Origin: Palsa-360 sp963710315
GTDB taxonomy: Bacteria; Acidobacteriota; Terriglobia; Acidiferrales; UBA7541
Length of the DNA stretch: 64,000 nucleotides
Direction: 5' to 3'
NCBI GenBank assembly: GCA_963710315.1
Contig: CAVPZW010000005.1
Coordinates: 620,001 to 684,000 of the forward strand
Below, one piece after another: positions 1 through 9,773 of the stretch (its first letter is position 1; each line of letters opens with the position of its first letter). The position numbers and the translations under genes are program-made. The notes below the pieces were generated by a model, which worked only from the letters and a program-made list of their open reading frames with translations, ran no database searches and was not told the DNA's origin.

Positions 1-1176
1 ATTCAGTCAAATGAATTGCCTCTCGATCGCGGTCGAACCGGCTTCGCGGGCTCCTACCACATCATTTATGACGAGGGAGATTACCCGCGCTGCCTGGAAG
101 CCGGTTTGAAGCTTGCCGAATATGAAAGTTTCGAGAACGATCGCCAGGCGGCCGCGGCGCGGGGAAAATTGCGGGGCATCGGCATTTCGATGTACGTCGA
201 AATTACGGCGGTCGGACCGTACGAAACCGCGCGAATCGCTTTGCAGCCTGACGGAACGATTCTTCTTTTCAGTTCCATCATGCCGGTCGGACAAGGCTCG
301 GAAACCACGCAGAGGCAACTGGTTGCCGAGGAACTCGGCATTCTCATGGACCAGGTGGCAATCCGGCAAGGCGACACGGACGAAGTTCCGGACGCAGTGG
401 GGACATTTGCCAGCCGCGGCGCGGCCGTTGGCGGAGCAGCGGGACGAATGGCTGCGCGCGAACTGGCCAAAAAAATCCTGAGCTGTTTCGCCGCGGCGCT
501 CCAGTGCGATGCCGCTGCTCTTCGCTGGGAAAGCGGCGGCGTGAAGTTGCTGGAACTGGCGGAAGAGTTTATTCCGCTGTCGGGAATTCCCGCGCGGCTG
601 GCGTCGCTCCAGGGGAAACTCGTGCCGGAGAAGATTGAGGTCAAGCATCGGATTGAAGTTCCAAAACCGTCCTTCGCCTATGCCACGCATATCGCCACGG
701 TTGAAATCGATCCGCAAACAGGGCAACTCAAGATTCCGCGCTACGTTGTGGCGCACGACTGCGGAAAGATCGTGAACCCGCTGTTAGTCGAAGGCCAAAT
801 TGTCGGCGGAGTGGTTCAGGGGATCGGCGAAGTGTTGCGCGAGCGTGTGGTCTACGATGCGGATGGATCTCTCCAAACGCGGGCTTTGATGGACTACGTA
901 TTGCCTGGCGCGTCCGACGTTCCCGAGGATTTCAAACTATGGCACATGGAAACGCCCACCGGTTTCAATCCATTTGGGATGCGCGGCGTGGGAGAGGGCG
1001 GAACCATCGGTGCGCATGCCGCCGTGGCGAATGCCGTGGCCGATGCCCTGCGCGATTACGACGTTGCCGTGGATGGGTCAGGGCCCTTCACGCCAACCTG
1101 GATCATGGAGGCCCTGAGCAGGCCTCCACGCGTGTCCATCGCCGCAGAGGTTCAACGCAAAAGACATGAGACGTAA
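1..1176 (+). CDS. Xanthine dehydrogenase-family molybdopterin-binding subunit, C-terminal part (5' truncated by window)
   Basis: The frame is open from the first base, so this is the last 391 codons of a larger gene of about 750-800 codons. It matches the C-terminal molybdopterin domain of xanthine dehydrogenase and CO-dehydrogenase-type large subunits. Visible landmarks are a GQGSETTQRQ segment typical of the cofactor-binding region, and GVGEGGTIGAHAAVANA near the end, which holds the Glu that acts as catalytic base in this family. These enzymes hydroxylate N-heterocycles, purines or aldehydes in the cytoplasm with a (2Fe-2S) and an FAD subunit, here presumably encoded upstream. The stop lies 20 bases from the convergent deaminase gene. 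The neighbouring deaminases suggest a purine, pyrimidine or other N-heterocycle substrate, but substrate cannot be read from this fragment. Confidence 0.9.
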   Translation: MQSNELPLDRGRTGFAGSYHIIYDEGDYPRCLEAGLKLAEYESFENDRQAAAARGKLRGIGISMYVEITAVGPYETARIALQPDGTILLFSSIMPVGQGSETTQRQLVAEELGILMDQVAIRQGDTDEVPDAVGTFASRGAAVGGAAGRMAARELAKKILSCFAAALQCDAAALRWESGGVKLLELAEEFIPLSGIPARLASLQGKLVPEKIEVKHRIEVPKPSFAYATHIATVEIDPQTGQLKIPRYVVAHDCGKIVNPLLVEGQIVGGVVQGIGEVLRERVVYDADGSLQTRALMDYVLPGASDVPEDFKLWHMETPTGFNPFGMRGVGEGGTIGAHAAVANAVADALRDYDVAVDGSGPFTPTWIMEALSRPPRVSIAAEVQRKRHET

Positions 1177-1196
1177 GCTAAAAATGTAGTAGGTAC

Positions 1197-1787
1197 TTAT
1201 TTTTTGGCCGCAGCGGCTTTGCGCACCGCGGCGAGACCGTAGGCGTCTTCCAGATGCTGGTCCGGTTTTTCCTTCAAATATTTTGCAAAGAATGCAATGC
1301 CCGCGGGGTCTTCCAAAATTTCCACTTGCACGCCTTTTTGACGAATCAAGTCTTCCGTGCCAGAAAAATTGGTGACGTCGCCGACAACCAACCGCCTGAA
1401 TTGACGCCTATAGATTAAAGCCGCGCAAATGTCGCAAGGGCTGAGCGACGTAAACATGGTTGTCTTGCTGAAATCCAGGCGGCCCGCATCGCGCGCGGCC
1501 GAGGTTTCGCCGTGATTGTAAGGATGGTTCTCCTGAACCAAAGTGTTGTGCCCTTTGCCCACGATCTTGCGCGTTTCGTCGTCGATGATTACGCCGCCAA
1601 TGGGCGAGCCGCCTTCGTTGTATCCTTTTTCCGCGAGCAGGAAAGCGATACGCATGAAATCCTTGTCGGTGAGCTTTTTGAAAAAGCCGTCCTCCACGAT
1701 CTTGGAAAGACTCTTGGTCGGGAGATGCGCGATGGTGTTCAAAACCTCGTCGGTAACCGGAGTATCCTTGGTAATGAGTGCCTTCAT
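1197..1787 (-). CDS. Fcy1-like cytosine/nucleoside deaminase, copy A
   Basis: This is a 196-residue zinc hydrolase of the cytidine deaminase fold. HGE (zinc His plus catalytic Glu) and SPCDIC (two zinc Cys) are intact. The segments EGGSPIGG, GKGHN, the TTMFTSLSPCD stretch and VVGDVTNF closely resemble yeast cytosine deaminase Fcy1 as I know it, whereas classical bacterial CodA is a TIM-barrel enzyme. About 45 N-terminal residues (MKALITKDTP onwards) precede the Fcy1-like part and are conserved in the second copy. The start at 1787 is chosen because an AGGAG-type ribosome site precedes it and because it aligns exactly with the paralogue; an in-frame extension upstream is possible. Likely reaction: deamination of cytosine or a related base to its keto form. 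Substrate is inference. Confidence 0.85.
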   Translation of the reverse strand: MKALITKDTPVTDEVLNTIAHLPTKSLSKIVEDGFFKKLTDKDFMRIAFLLAEKGYNEGGSPIGGVIIDDETRKIVGKGHNTLVQENHPYNHGETSAARDAGRLDFSKTTMFTSLSPCDICAALIYRRQFRRLVVGDVTNFSGTEDLIRQKGVQVEILEDPAGIAFFAKYLKEKPDQHLEDAYGLAAVRKAAAAKK

Positions 1788-1902
1788 AAAATCTCCTTTG
1801 GAGGCGCCGGTAGTTCTGGCGCTCTTGTTTTGGCCCTGCGTTTTCAAAACACAACCTTAAAAATACGGACAATTTGAAAGAAGAACCTGAGTCAGGCGAG
1901 AG

Positions 1903-2493
1903 CTATGCTTTGGCCGCTGAGGCTTTGCGCACACCGGCCCGGCCATGGCAATCTTCCAAATGCTGGTACGGTTTTTCCTTCAGATATTTGGCATAGAATG
2001 CCACGCCGTCGGGGTCTTCCAAAATTTCCACCTTCACGCCTTTTTGACGCAGCATCTCTTCATTTCCCGCGAAATTGGTGACATCGCCCACCACCAGGCG
2101 GTCAAATTGCAGCGAATGGATCATCGCCGCGCAGATGTCACAAGGGCTGAGCGTCGTAAACATTGTGGTCAGTCCGAAATCCAAACGCCCCGCGTCCCGG
2201 ACCGCCGATGTCTCACCGTGATTGTAGGGATGGTTCTCCTGAACCAGTGTGTTGTGCCCTTTGCCAACGATTTTGCGCGTCTCGTTGTCGATAATTACGC
2301 CTCCAATCGGCGACCCGCCTTCGTCATATCCTTTTTTTGCCAGCAGGACGCCAATGCGCATAAAGTCCCTGTCCGACAGCTTCTTGAAGAACCCATCCTC
2401 GACAATCGCGGAAAGGCTCTTGGTCGGCAGATGTGCAATCAAGTTCAAAACCTCTTCGTTGATCGGAGTATCCCTGGTGATAAATGCTTTCAT
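1903..2493 (-). CDS. Fcy1-like cytosine/nucleoside deaminase, copy B
   Basis: This is a second 196-residue deaminase, roughly four fifths identical by eye to the gene at 1197-1787 and in the same orientation. It keeps HGE and SPCDIC, so it should also be an active zinc deaminase. Differences cluster in the segment after SPCDICAA (HSLQFDRL here, YRRQFRRL in the other copy) and at the C-terminus, where substrate contacts lie in Fcy1-type enzymes; the two may differ in specificity. The gene is transcribed first of the pair, with a 115-base gap and its own GGAGC-type ribosome site before the ATG. It probably arose by tandem duplication. The APC permease gene 114 bases upstream on the same strand could supply the substrate. 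Confidence 0.85.
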   Translation of the reverse strand: MKAFITRDTPINEEVLNLIAHLPTKSLSAIVEDGFFKKLSDRDFMRIGVLLAKKGYDEGGSPIGGVIIDNETRKIVGKGHNTLVQENHPYNHGETSAVRDAGRLDFGLTTMFTTLSPCDICAAMIHSLQFDRLVVGDVTNFAGNEEMLRQKGVKVEILEDPDGVAFYAKYLKEKPYQHLEDCHGRAGVRKASAAKA

Positions 2494-2607
2494 AAAAGCT
2501 CCTTTCTAGATTTGTACGTTTCAAGTATCAAAAGTTTTGGGACGCCCATTCTCCAAGAATCACGCAAAAAAGAGAAGAGGCACGATACGACTGCGCATGG
2601 CTAGCGC

Positions 2608-3990
2608 CTAAGTTTCCTCCTGCGCAGTGGGCTTGGCCTGCGGGCGAAACACAAAGAACACAAGAACCACAGCCAGATACGCCAGAAAAACGTAGGGCAG
2701 CTTCCCGTATACGTCCTGAGGCGCGGGATAAAGATTTGCGACCACGGCGTACACCATGGCCAGGCCCGCGATATACGGAATCGTCCTGGTTGCCAGGTTG
2801 ACCACGCCGTGGTGATCCCGCAGATATCCCGGCAGGGCAAAGCACACCAAGCCATAGCTGACCACGAATCCATAAACCGCCATCATGCCCAACCAGCCAT
2901 AGACGTCGACTCCGCTGGCACCTCTTACGGCGAGGAATGCGACAGGGAGAAACGCCGCGAGACCCGTGACGATGGTTGCGCCGGTTGGCGTTTCGTTGCG
3001 CGCGTGTGTGTTTCGCAGCGAGCCGTGCGTGAGTCCGTTGTGCGACATCTGCAACAACACGCGGGCAGCGGCCGTGATGCCCGCCAGGCTCCCCGCGAAC
3101 AAGCTCACGAGCGCGCCGAGGTCGATCAACAATCCCAGCACGGGCATGCCGCCGACGCCCGCAAGCACGTGCATGGGCACTTCGCTGGTTCCGAGATCTT
3201 TGCCGCTCATGCCGAATCCGAGAACTTCCGTGTACGCACAAACGGTAAAAAATACGCCGCCCAAAACAGAAGTGAGGATGACCGCGCGGGGTATGGACTT
3301 TAGAGGATTGCGCGCCTCGGACCCCAGCACAGTGGCGCCCTCGAAGCCGACAAAACTATATAACGCCAGCACCAACCCTTGCCGGAATCCGATGCCCGTC
3401 ACGCCGCGAAGGTGAAGTTGATTCGGGTCGCCGTGCAGGCCCTGGCGGAACAGCACCAGCGCCATCACGGCGACCACGGCTGTTACGGAGACTGCTTCCA
3501 TCACGAGCATTGCGCGCGCCGAAAGCTTTACGTCGCGCCAGGCGATCCACACGAAAGGGACCGTGAAAATTGTTGCCAGCAGCAAGGCAGACACGATGTG
3601 GCCCGTTGCATTTTGAATCAATATATTTCCGTAATAGTAAAACGCGCCGATATTGCTGGCGGCCCCCATGATATAGGCCAACAACAAACTCCAGGCAGCC
3701 GTAGCCCCGAGCCAGGGCGGTAGGATCATCGCTGCATAAGAATAGAGCGAGCCGGGCGAAGAAGAGTAACGCGCAAAACGGCTGATGCACCAGGCGACCA
3801 GAAGGATTCCGGCAGTACCCAAAACGTATGCCAGCCAAGTGCCGTTTCCAGCGAGCGTGTACACCAAGGGAAGCGTGACGAACGGGGTCAGCGTTGGGCA
3901 GGCGCCGGAAATGGATTGCGCCAGCGTCTCCATTGGCGACAGAGACTCCTGCCGCAAACCGTAACCCGCGGCTTTGGCCTTATTGCTCAC
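2608..3990 (-). CDS. APC superfamily amino-acid/amine permease
   Basis: This is a 460-residue integral membrane protein with about 12 hydrophobic segments. It begins with a typical APC first helix (SPMETLAQSISGACP, then PLVYTLAGNGTWLAYVLG). The internal segment SFVGFEGATVLGSEARNPL is the APC helix 6 signature, where the unwound helix binds substrate. I favour the GTG at 3990 (VSNKAKAAGYGL), preceded by a GAGG ribosome site; the frame is open to 4044. It should import an amino acid, polyamine or other small cationic compound by proton or sodium coupling. It lies upstream of and codirectional with the two deaminase genes, so a shared metabolic role is plausible but not shown. Confidence 0.85.
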   Translation of the reverse strand: MSNKAKAAGYGLRQESLSPMETLAQSISGACPTLTPFVTLPLVYTLAGNGTWLAYVLGTAGILLVAWCISRFARYSSSPGSLYSYAAMILPPWLGATAAWSLLLAYIMGAASNIGAFYYYGNILIQNATGHIVSALLLATIFTVPFVWIAWRDVKLSARAMLVMEAVSVTAVVAVMALVLFRQGLHGDPNQLHLRGVTGIGFRQGLVLALYSFVGFEGATVLGSEARNPLKSIPRAVILTSVLGGVFFTVCAYTEVLGFGMSGKDLGTSEVPMHVLAGVGGMPVLGLLIDLGALVSLFAGSLAGITAAARVLLQMSHNGLTHGSLRNTHARNETPTGATIVTGLAAFLPVAFLAVRGASGVDVYGWLGMMAVYGFVVSYGLVCFALPGYLRDHHGVVNLATRTIPYIAGLAMVYAVVANLYPAPQDVYGKLPYVFLAYLAVVLVFFVFRPQAKPTAQEET

Positions 3991-4423
3991 GTTCGCCCTC
4001 AGCCAGAGGCAAGTTGCAGGCACACGCTTCTTCCCGCTGCCCACGTGTAGGCGTTTTGTACGAGTCAGGATTCACGCTACCGGAAGCTGAGCATTTATTT
4101 GTCGGTGTCATCTTGATCCTTCCGGCTGTGCGGCTTGTTTGAGGACGCGCATATCCTCTATGTGTAATTAATCTATATGTTACTTAGATTCGCGCTTGCA
4201 GCGGGTGGCGCTGCAATGTCGGATCAATGCCGCCATTATCCCGTCTGCGCTTCAAAACGAAAAATCGAAATAATCAATCCTGGCAATCGAAACAATGAGC
4301 TTTCGCCCGCGCGCGCCTGCGCGTAGCTTGTTTCAAACCTGTTCGATGGGCCTTTTTCGAGGGGCCGTAGGTGGCCTCGGTTTTCGCCCTTGGATATAAA
4401 TTCTTCTTCAAGGGGTTGAACCG
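3991..4423. other. Intergenic region between divergent permease and receptor genes
   Basis: This holds 433 bases with no convincing gene. It must contain the promoters of the leftward permease and the rightward receptor. The stretch 4140-4195 is AT-rich (taattaatctatatgttac) and is the best place for promoter elements. An AAGGGG ribosome site sits just before the receptor ATG. No riboswitch or repeat was recognised. Confidence 0.4.
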
Positions 4424-7400
4424 ATGTCGAATAAAGTTAGGTATATCTATTTCCTGGCGTTGTTTTGTTCGTTTTTCTCCTGCATACCTTGCACGTCCGC
4501 TCAGCAAACGCTGGGTGGGATCACCGGCACGGTGACGGACGCTTCGGGCGGCGTCATTTCGGCTGCAACTGTCACCATTGTCGGCGACCAGACAAAACTC
4601 ACGCGCACTCAGCAGACAACCGACACTGGCCGCTATGATTTCGTCAACCTGCCCATTGGCAACTACACGATCACGGTCACTCGCTCAGGCTTTCAATCCT
4701 GGAATATTCCTTCGATCCAGGTCCAGGCCAACCGCACAGTCACGGTCAACGCCACTCTTAAGGTCGGTGAAGTCGGCGAGTCCATTACGGTGGAGGAAAC
4801 GCCGCTCATCAACGCCGTGGACACAACAAACGGGTACGTGATGGATAAGGAAGAACTCGAGGCGGTTCCCCTGCCCACGGGCTCCTTCACCGGCTATGTG
4901 ATGCTGTCTCCAGGCGTGAACGAGGAACTTCCCGCCGGGACAGGAGCGAATGCAGGCTTGGGCAATCAGCCGGTCTGGGCCAACGGCCAGCGCGACACCA
5001 GCAACACTTTCCTATTGAATGGCGTGGACGCCAAGAACCTGTTCAATGGCAAGACCACCAGCCAGGTAACTTCCTCAAGAGTTGTGAACGAAACCGGTGT
5101 GAGCACCTCTTCCGCCCTGAGCGCACTTCCTGTGCAGAGCAGTGCGTCGGTCTATCTCGCAGTGGGCGAATCGATCCCAACTCCAGCCCCTGAATCGATC
5201 CAGGAAGTTCGCGTGAACACTTCCATGTACGACGCGCAGCAAGGCTCCACCAGCGGCGCGCACATCGACATGAGCACCGGGTCAGGCACGAACACCATTC
5301 ACGGGCAGGCGTATCTCCATCGCGGAACCAACTGGCTCAATGCCGACCCCTATTTCTTCAATGCCGACCCCAACATCCCACAAAGCGAAAAAAATCCCAG
5401 TTTGCACCGCTACACCGCAGGTGGAACCATGGGCTTGCCAATTGTCAAAAATAAACTCTTCTTCTACGGGAGCTATCAACACACGCATGCCTCGGATGAA
5501 GAGATCGGAATTTCCAGACTCACGGTTCCGCCAGGACTTACCAACGATCGTTCGGCTGCGGCGCTCGCGGCCGTTGGGAATAACAACAACCTCTCAGGTC
5601 CTCTTGGCTTGGGCGATAGCCAGATCAATCCGGCGGGCGTCATTGGCACCACGCCGGGGGCGGGCGAGATCAATCCCATCGCTTATACTTTATTTAATTA
5701 CAAACTTCCCAACGGCCAATATCTGATTCCCTCGGCAAATCCCAATGCCATCGCCCTTACTACAAGCAACCCGGCGCTGATCGAAGCGTTTCCCGAGGAC
5801 GCGGAAATTCCCGGCACGGCATATTTCATTGCCGATCAGGCGGTTTCCGATCTGGATTGGAATCCAAACTCGACCCACTCTTTTTCAGCCAAGTATTATT
5901 ATCAGCACGATCCAACGACCGCTCCGTTTGCCTATTCCTCGGTCGCGGGCTTTCCTCAGCATCTCGACGCGGGCAGCCAGGTGATCTCTCTCAGCCACAC
6001 TCAGATCGTTCGGCCCAATTTGAGCATCACGGAAACTTTCGGGTTCATTCGCGAGAAGGCTTACAGCACGGTTGGCCAGCCGTTTACTCCGGCGCAGTTT
6101 GGCTCCGCCTGTGAGTTGTTGACCGGCTTTGGCGCTTCCGATTGCACCATCAACACATTCGGTTCGAATGTGTTTCCCGGCATAACCATTACCTGGCCGG
6201 GCAATGTGCTCCCTTCTTATCAGCCGGTATTGAATGTCGGCGCAGGTGCGTTGTCACTGGCGGCATTTACAGGCGTATTCCAAAACCGCTTCAATCCCTC
6301 CGCCAATGCCATCTGGACTCTAGGCAAGCACACCATAACGTTTGGCGGAAGTTTTGCGTACACGCAGCTCAATACGCGGGATCGAAGAAACCAATTGGGG
6401 ACCATCGAATCGCAGTCCATCAATCAGTTTCTTCAAGGTGAACTCGAGGACGATTATCTCTATGCTGGAACAATCGTTCTCAACGGAAACCCCAATCGCT
6501 ATTGGCGAGCCAACGAAACGGGCGATTATATCCAGGATAAATATCAGATGCGCTCCAACCTCTCCATCACCGCGGGCCTGCGTTTCGATTGGGACGGCGG
6601 ATTGACGGAGAAGAACGGCAACCTGATGAATTTTAATCCAAGCGATTATTCCTATAACCCAACGACGGACACGATTGTTTCCAGCGGCTTGATCGTTGCG
6701 GGAAATAGCCCGCATGCCACGCCGGGCGTAAGTAACTCGACTCTCACCGGCCGGCAATGGGGATTTGCTCCGCGGTTTGGCGTGGCCTGGAGTCCGAAGA
6801 TGTTCGACAGCAAATTGGTCGTCCGTGCAGGCTGGGGAATGTACTACGATCGCGGCGAGCTATATTCTTACCTCTCTCTCCCGGGCGCTCAGAGCCTTGC
6901 GCCGGGCGGCCCATTCGGGGTCAACCAGCAAGAGCCCTTTGTGGGCGGGCAGTTCTGCCCGACCGCGTTTCCCGGGTCGTTTGAACCTTGCACCACAAAC
7001 CTCTCGAATCCTTGGGGGGCCACCCTGCAGGCACCGCCTTCTGGGAATCCGAACACCGTGACCGCGATCAATCCAAATACTGGCGTTGCTCCCATGCCAA
7101 ATGCCTTCAACATACAGAACGGAGATACTCCTTTTTATTTCGCGGGGTACGCGCGCAACAACAAGCTTCCCTATACCATGAACACATCCCTCGATATTCA
7201 GTGGCAGCCGCGCAACGATCTGGCCATCGATATCGGCGCGGTAAATGCCCTTGGCAGGCACGAAATCATTCCGGTCCCGTTCAACCAGGCCAGGATTGCA
7301 ACTCCAACCAACCCGCTGTGCGGCCCGGCAGCGGTTTGTCCAAATCCCTCCGCTCCCTATGCCCAGTCCTATACATACGGATACACCGTTCAGACGTCCA

Positions 7401-8503
7401 GCATTCAGACGAATCCAAACTGCACGTATCTGGCTTGCACCCTGAATTTGCCAAATGGGCAGCCTATGCAATTCAATATCGATGGAGGCAACATCGACGA
7501 GCGCGTTCCCTATATCGGGTATTCCGCCGATTCGGAAGAATACACAGCCGCTGGAATTTCGGCCTATAACGCTCTGCAAGTCCATGTGGAAAAGCAGATC
7601 AGCCACGGGCTTCAGGCCGGCTTTTCTTACACGTATTCGAAATCCCTAGACGAGCAAAGCGCGCTGGGCCTCTATTACAATGGCAACAATCCGCAAAATT
7701 TGCGCGGCGGCTACGGTCCATCGGACTTCGACCGCACGCACGTTTTCAATATCGACTACCACTACGAGCTTCCCAAATTCGCCTCGGCCTCCTCGCTGGA
7801 AGGCAAGTTCGTGAATGGCTGGGGCGTTCAAGGTTTAGTCACCCTTCAGAGTGGGCAGCCCTATAGCGTGGTCGATTATTCCGGCGCTGTGGGAAGCGCT
7901 TTCTACAGCATCACCGACGGAATTACGAACCCCATCGCTCCGCTGGCTCCCGGTTGCACGGCAAAAAATGCGGTGACCGGCGCGATCGGCAACAATTTCA
8001 ATTTTCCGGCATTGAAGGCGTCGTGCTTCACCGTGCCGCTGCTCTATCCGTGCAACGCCGCAGCCAACGCGCAAGCCCTGGACGGCAGCTTCCCCTGTTC
8101 GGCAATTCCTCCGGGCGATACGTTCGAAACAAACTTCCTCGCCGGCGGTGGACAGCGCAATATCTTCCGCCAGTCCTGGCAGAAGCGCGGGGACATTTCA
8201 ATCATGAAGTTGACGCAGGTTACGGAGCGGTTTACTTTGAAGTACAGCTTCGATGTTTTCAACCTGACCAATCATCCAAGCTTTGACATTCCCATCGACA
8301 ACATCGACCAGAACTTGGCATTCAGCCCTTTCCCGGTGGCCCAGCCGCCGTACGGAACCAACACCACGCCAACTCTGGCCTCAGGCTGCAACGGATCAAA
8401 CCCGCAGAACGGTTTCTATTACTGTCCCACAGGCCTCGGTCAGACAGTGAAGACGATTGGCAACTCGCGGCAGATTCAAATGTCGCTCAGCTTGACGTTC
8501 TAA
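4424..8503 (+). CDS. Oar-like TonB-dependent receptor with carboxypeptidase-regulatory-like domain
   Basis: This is a 1359-residue outer-membrane protein. A signal peptide ends near residue 28 (CIPCTSAQQ). It is followed by a carboxypeptidase-regulatory-like beta-sandwich (about 30-115, GGITGTVTDASGGVISAATV), a plug-like region (about 120-300, with EAVPLPTGSFTGYVMLSPGV and a LLNGVDAKNLFNG stretch) and a long beta-barrel with many alternating aromatic strands. The C-terminus, QIQMSLSLTF, ends in Phe as outer-membrane barrels do. This domain order and length are characteristic of the large receptor expansions of Acidobacteriota. It should take up a large ligand such as an oligosaccharide, peptide or metal complex with TonB/ExbBD energy; the ligand is unknown. 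No SusD partner is adjacent. The start is supported by an AAGGGG ribosome site. Confidence 0.92.
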   Translation: MSNKVRYIYFLALFCSFFSCIPCTSAQQTLGGITGTVTDASGGVISAATVTIVGDQTKLTRTQQTTDTGRYDFVNLPIGNYTITVTRSGFQSWNIPSIQVQANRTVTVNATLKVGEVGESITVEETPLINAVDTTNGYVMDKEELEAVPLPTGSFTGYVMLSPGVNEELPAGTGANAGLGNQPVWANGQRDTSNTFLLNGVDAKNLFNGKTTSQVTSSRVVNETGVSTSSALSALPVQSSASVYLAVGESIPTPAPESIQEVRVNTSMYDAQQGSTSGAHIDMSTGSGTNTIHGQAYLHRGTNWLNADPYFFNADPNIPQSEKNPSLHRYTAGGTMGLPIVKNKLFFYGSYQHTHASDEEIGISRLTVPPGLTNDRSAAALAAVGNNNNLSGPLGLGDSQINPAGVIGTTPGAGEINPIAYTLFNYKLPNGQYLIPSANPNAIALTTSNPALIEAFPEDAEIPGTAYFIADQAVSDLDWNPNSTHSFSAKYYYQHDPTTAPFAYSSVAGFPQHLDAGSQVISLSHTQIVRPNLSITETFGFIREKAYSTVGQPFTPAQFGSACELLTGFGASDCTINTFGSNVFPGITITWPGNVLPSYQPVLNVGAGALSLAAFTGVFQNRFNPSANAIWTLGKHTITFGGSFAYTQLNTRDRRNQLGTIESQSINQFLQGELEDDYLYAGTIVLNGNPNRYWRANETGDYIQDKYQMRSNLSITAGLRFDWDGGLTEKNGNLMNFNPSDYSYNPTTDTIVSSGLIVAGNSPHATPGVSNSTLTGRQWGFAPRFGVAWSPKMFDSKLVVRAGWGMYYDRGELYSYLSLPGAQSLAPGGPFGVNQQEPFVGGQFCPTAFPGSFEPCTTNLSNPWGATLQAPPSGNPNTVTAINPNTGVAPMPNAFNIQNGDTPFYFAGYARNNKLPYTMNTSLDIQWQPRNDLAIDIGAVNALGRHEIIPVPFNQARIATPTNPLCGPAAVCPNPSAPYAQSYTYGYTVQTSSIQTNPNCTYLACTLNLPNGQPMQFNIDGGNIDERVPYIGYSADSEEYTAAGISAYNALQVHVEKQISHGLQAGFSYTYSKSLDEQSALGLYYNGNNPQNLRGGYGPSDFDRTHVFNIDYHYELPKFASASSLEGKFVNGWGVQGLVTLQSGQPYSVVDYSGAVGSAFYSITDGITNPIAPLAPGCTAKNAVTGAIGNNFNFPALKASCFTVPLLYPCNAAANAQALDGSFPCSAIPPGDTFETNFLAGGGQRNIFRQSWQKRGDISIMKLTQVTERFTLKYSFDVFNLTNHPSFDIPIDNIDQNLAFSPFPVAQPPYGTNTTPTLASGCNGSNPQNGFYYCPTGLGQTVKTIGNSRQIQMSLSLTF

Positions 8504-8560
8504 ACGTGGGCGGTCAGCGCTGCCGAGCTTGCTGGGAAGAAGGAACTGGGGAAGTTATCT

Positions 8561-8618
8561 AACCAGCGAGGAGTCTCTCTTCATGCTGAATTTGGCGAAG
8601 AGAGATTTCTCGCTGGTT
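8561..8618. repeat. Inverted repeat between convergent genes, likely bidirectional terminator
   Basis: Arms 8561-8581 and 8598-8618 (21 bases each, AACCAGCGAG...TCTCTCTT) are complementary except at two positions, around a 16-base loop. The element sits 57 bases after the receptor stop, in the 375-base gap that separates it from the convergent fdhD. It could form a hairpin in either transcript. The rest of the gap, 8619-8878, shows nothing else I can support. Confidence 0.6.
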
Positions 8619-8878
8619 CGCATTGACGGGCGTGCGCGCTTTTTCAGCATCTGCCGGCATTCGGCCAGTTGAAATTATTTTGAGGCAGAGGCCCGGCTGC
8701 TTTCGGCCTTGCCGGGCCGCAGGATTAGTTTTTGCACCCGCCAATTTAGAATTTCGGCGACGTACACTTCGTTATCCTTGCAGCGGAGTGGCCTTCAAGC
8801 CTCCGCCGAATTCGGGCCGCCTTCCCATGGTCGTGGCTACCCAGGATTGGGCCTGGAGACTGCAAGAGGACACGGAGC

Positions 8879-9721
8879 TTATGGGGTGATCGAGACCGAA
8901 GCGGAAACTGCAATCCGCTCTTCACCGGCGTAAATAACGAAGCGCCGCCCGCGCAGAAATCCGACGAGCGTCTGACCCAGTTCACGCGCGAGTTGTACGG
9001 CCAGGCTGGAAGGGGCGGAAACCGATGCCAGCAGTGGAATGCCGGCGGTGATCGACTTTTGCACGATCTCGAATCCGCCACGGCCGCTGACCAGCAAAAC
9101 ATGGCCGCCAAGGGGCAGGCGCCCATTGAGGAACGACCATCCGATCACTTTGTCCACGGCGTTGTGCCTGCCGATATCTTCGCGCAATACCAACAATTCT
9201 CCCGCCGCGGTGAAAAGAGCAGCGGCGTGCAAGCCGCCGGTCCGGCCAAAGACTGGCTGCGCCGCGCGCAGCTTTTCCGGAAGCCGGCAAAGTATTTCGG
9301 GATCGAAGCGCGTTGCGCTTTCGGGGCGGCGCAGCCCGCGTTGACGAAGTTGCGCAATGGTGGCTTTCCCGCACACGCCGCAGGCTGAGCCGGCGGAAAA
9401 TCTGCGGGCCGCGCTGCCCGCCGGCAAACGCACTTTGGGGCCGAGGGTGACCCGCGCGACGTTGCGTTCTCGATCTTTGTCTCCGGGCAATCGCACGGCT
9501 GCCAGATGCTCTCGGCGCGAGATGACCCGCTCCGTAAAAAGAAAACCGGCCACCAGCTCCTCATCGTTTCCCGGTGTGCGAAGGGTCACGCCCAGCGAGC
9601 GCTTTCCCGCACGCATCTCCAGCGGCTCCTCGACAGCCAGGCAGTCTTCCACACGCGTGGCCTTGCCGTCCTGCCACTGGGTCACTTGGGTGAGCGCGAT
9701 GTTGCGGTTTTTTTGCGCCAT
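8879..9721 (-). CDS. fdhD: Formate dehydrogenase accessory sulfurtransferase FdhD
   Basis: This is a 280-residue cytoplasmic FdhD (FdsC) protein. It accepts sulfur from IscS and passes it to the bis-MGD cofactor of formate dehydrogenase, a step needed for activity. Seen here: RFSAGSACGVCGKATI, with the CxxC sulfur-transfer motif; LREDIGRHNAVDKVIG; and SGRGGFEIVQKSITAGIPLL, a family signature. I start at the ATG at 9721 (MAQKNRN); a TTG 13 codons upstream is possible but lacks support. It is the last gene of the fds operon, 52 bases after fdsD. In Cupriavidus-type operons as I recall them, fdsC comes before fdsD, so the order is swapped here. Confidence 0.93.
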   Translation of the reverse strand: MAQKNRNIALTQVTQWQDGKATRVEDCLAVEEPLEMRAGKRSLGVTLRTPGNDEELVAGFLFTERVISRREHLAAVRLPGDKDRERNVARVTLGPKVRLPAGSAARRFSAGSACGVCGKATIAQLRQRGLRRPESATRFDPEILCRLPEKLRAAQPVFGRTGGLHAAALFTAAGELLVLREDIGRHNAVDKVIGWSFLNGRLPLGGHVLLVSGRGGFEIVQKSITAGIPLLASVSAPSSLAVQLARELGQTLVGFLRGRRFVIYAGEERIAVSASVSITP

Positions 9722-9773
9722 TGGATAGGAGCTTAATATACGCGGGAGGTCAATCGCCAAGCTTGCGCTTTGT

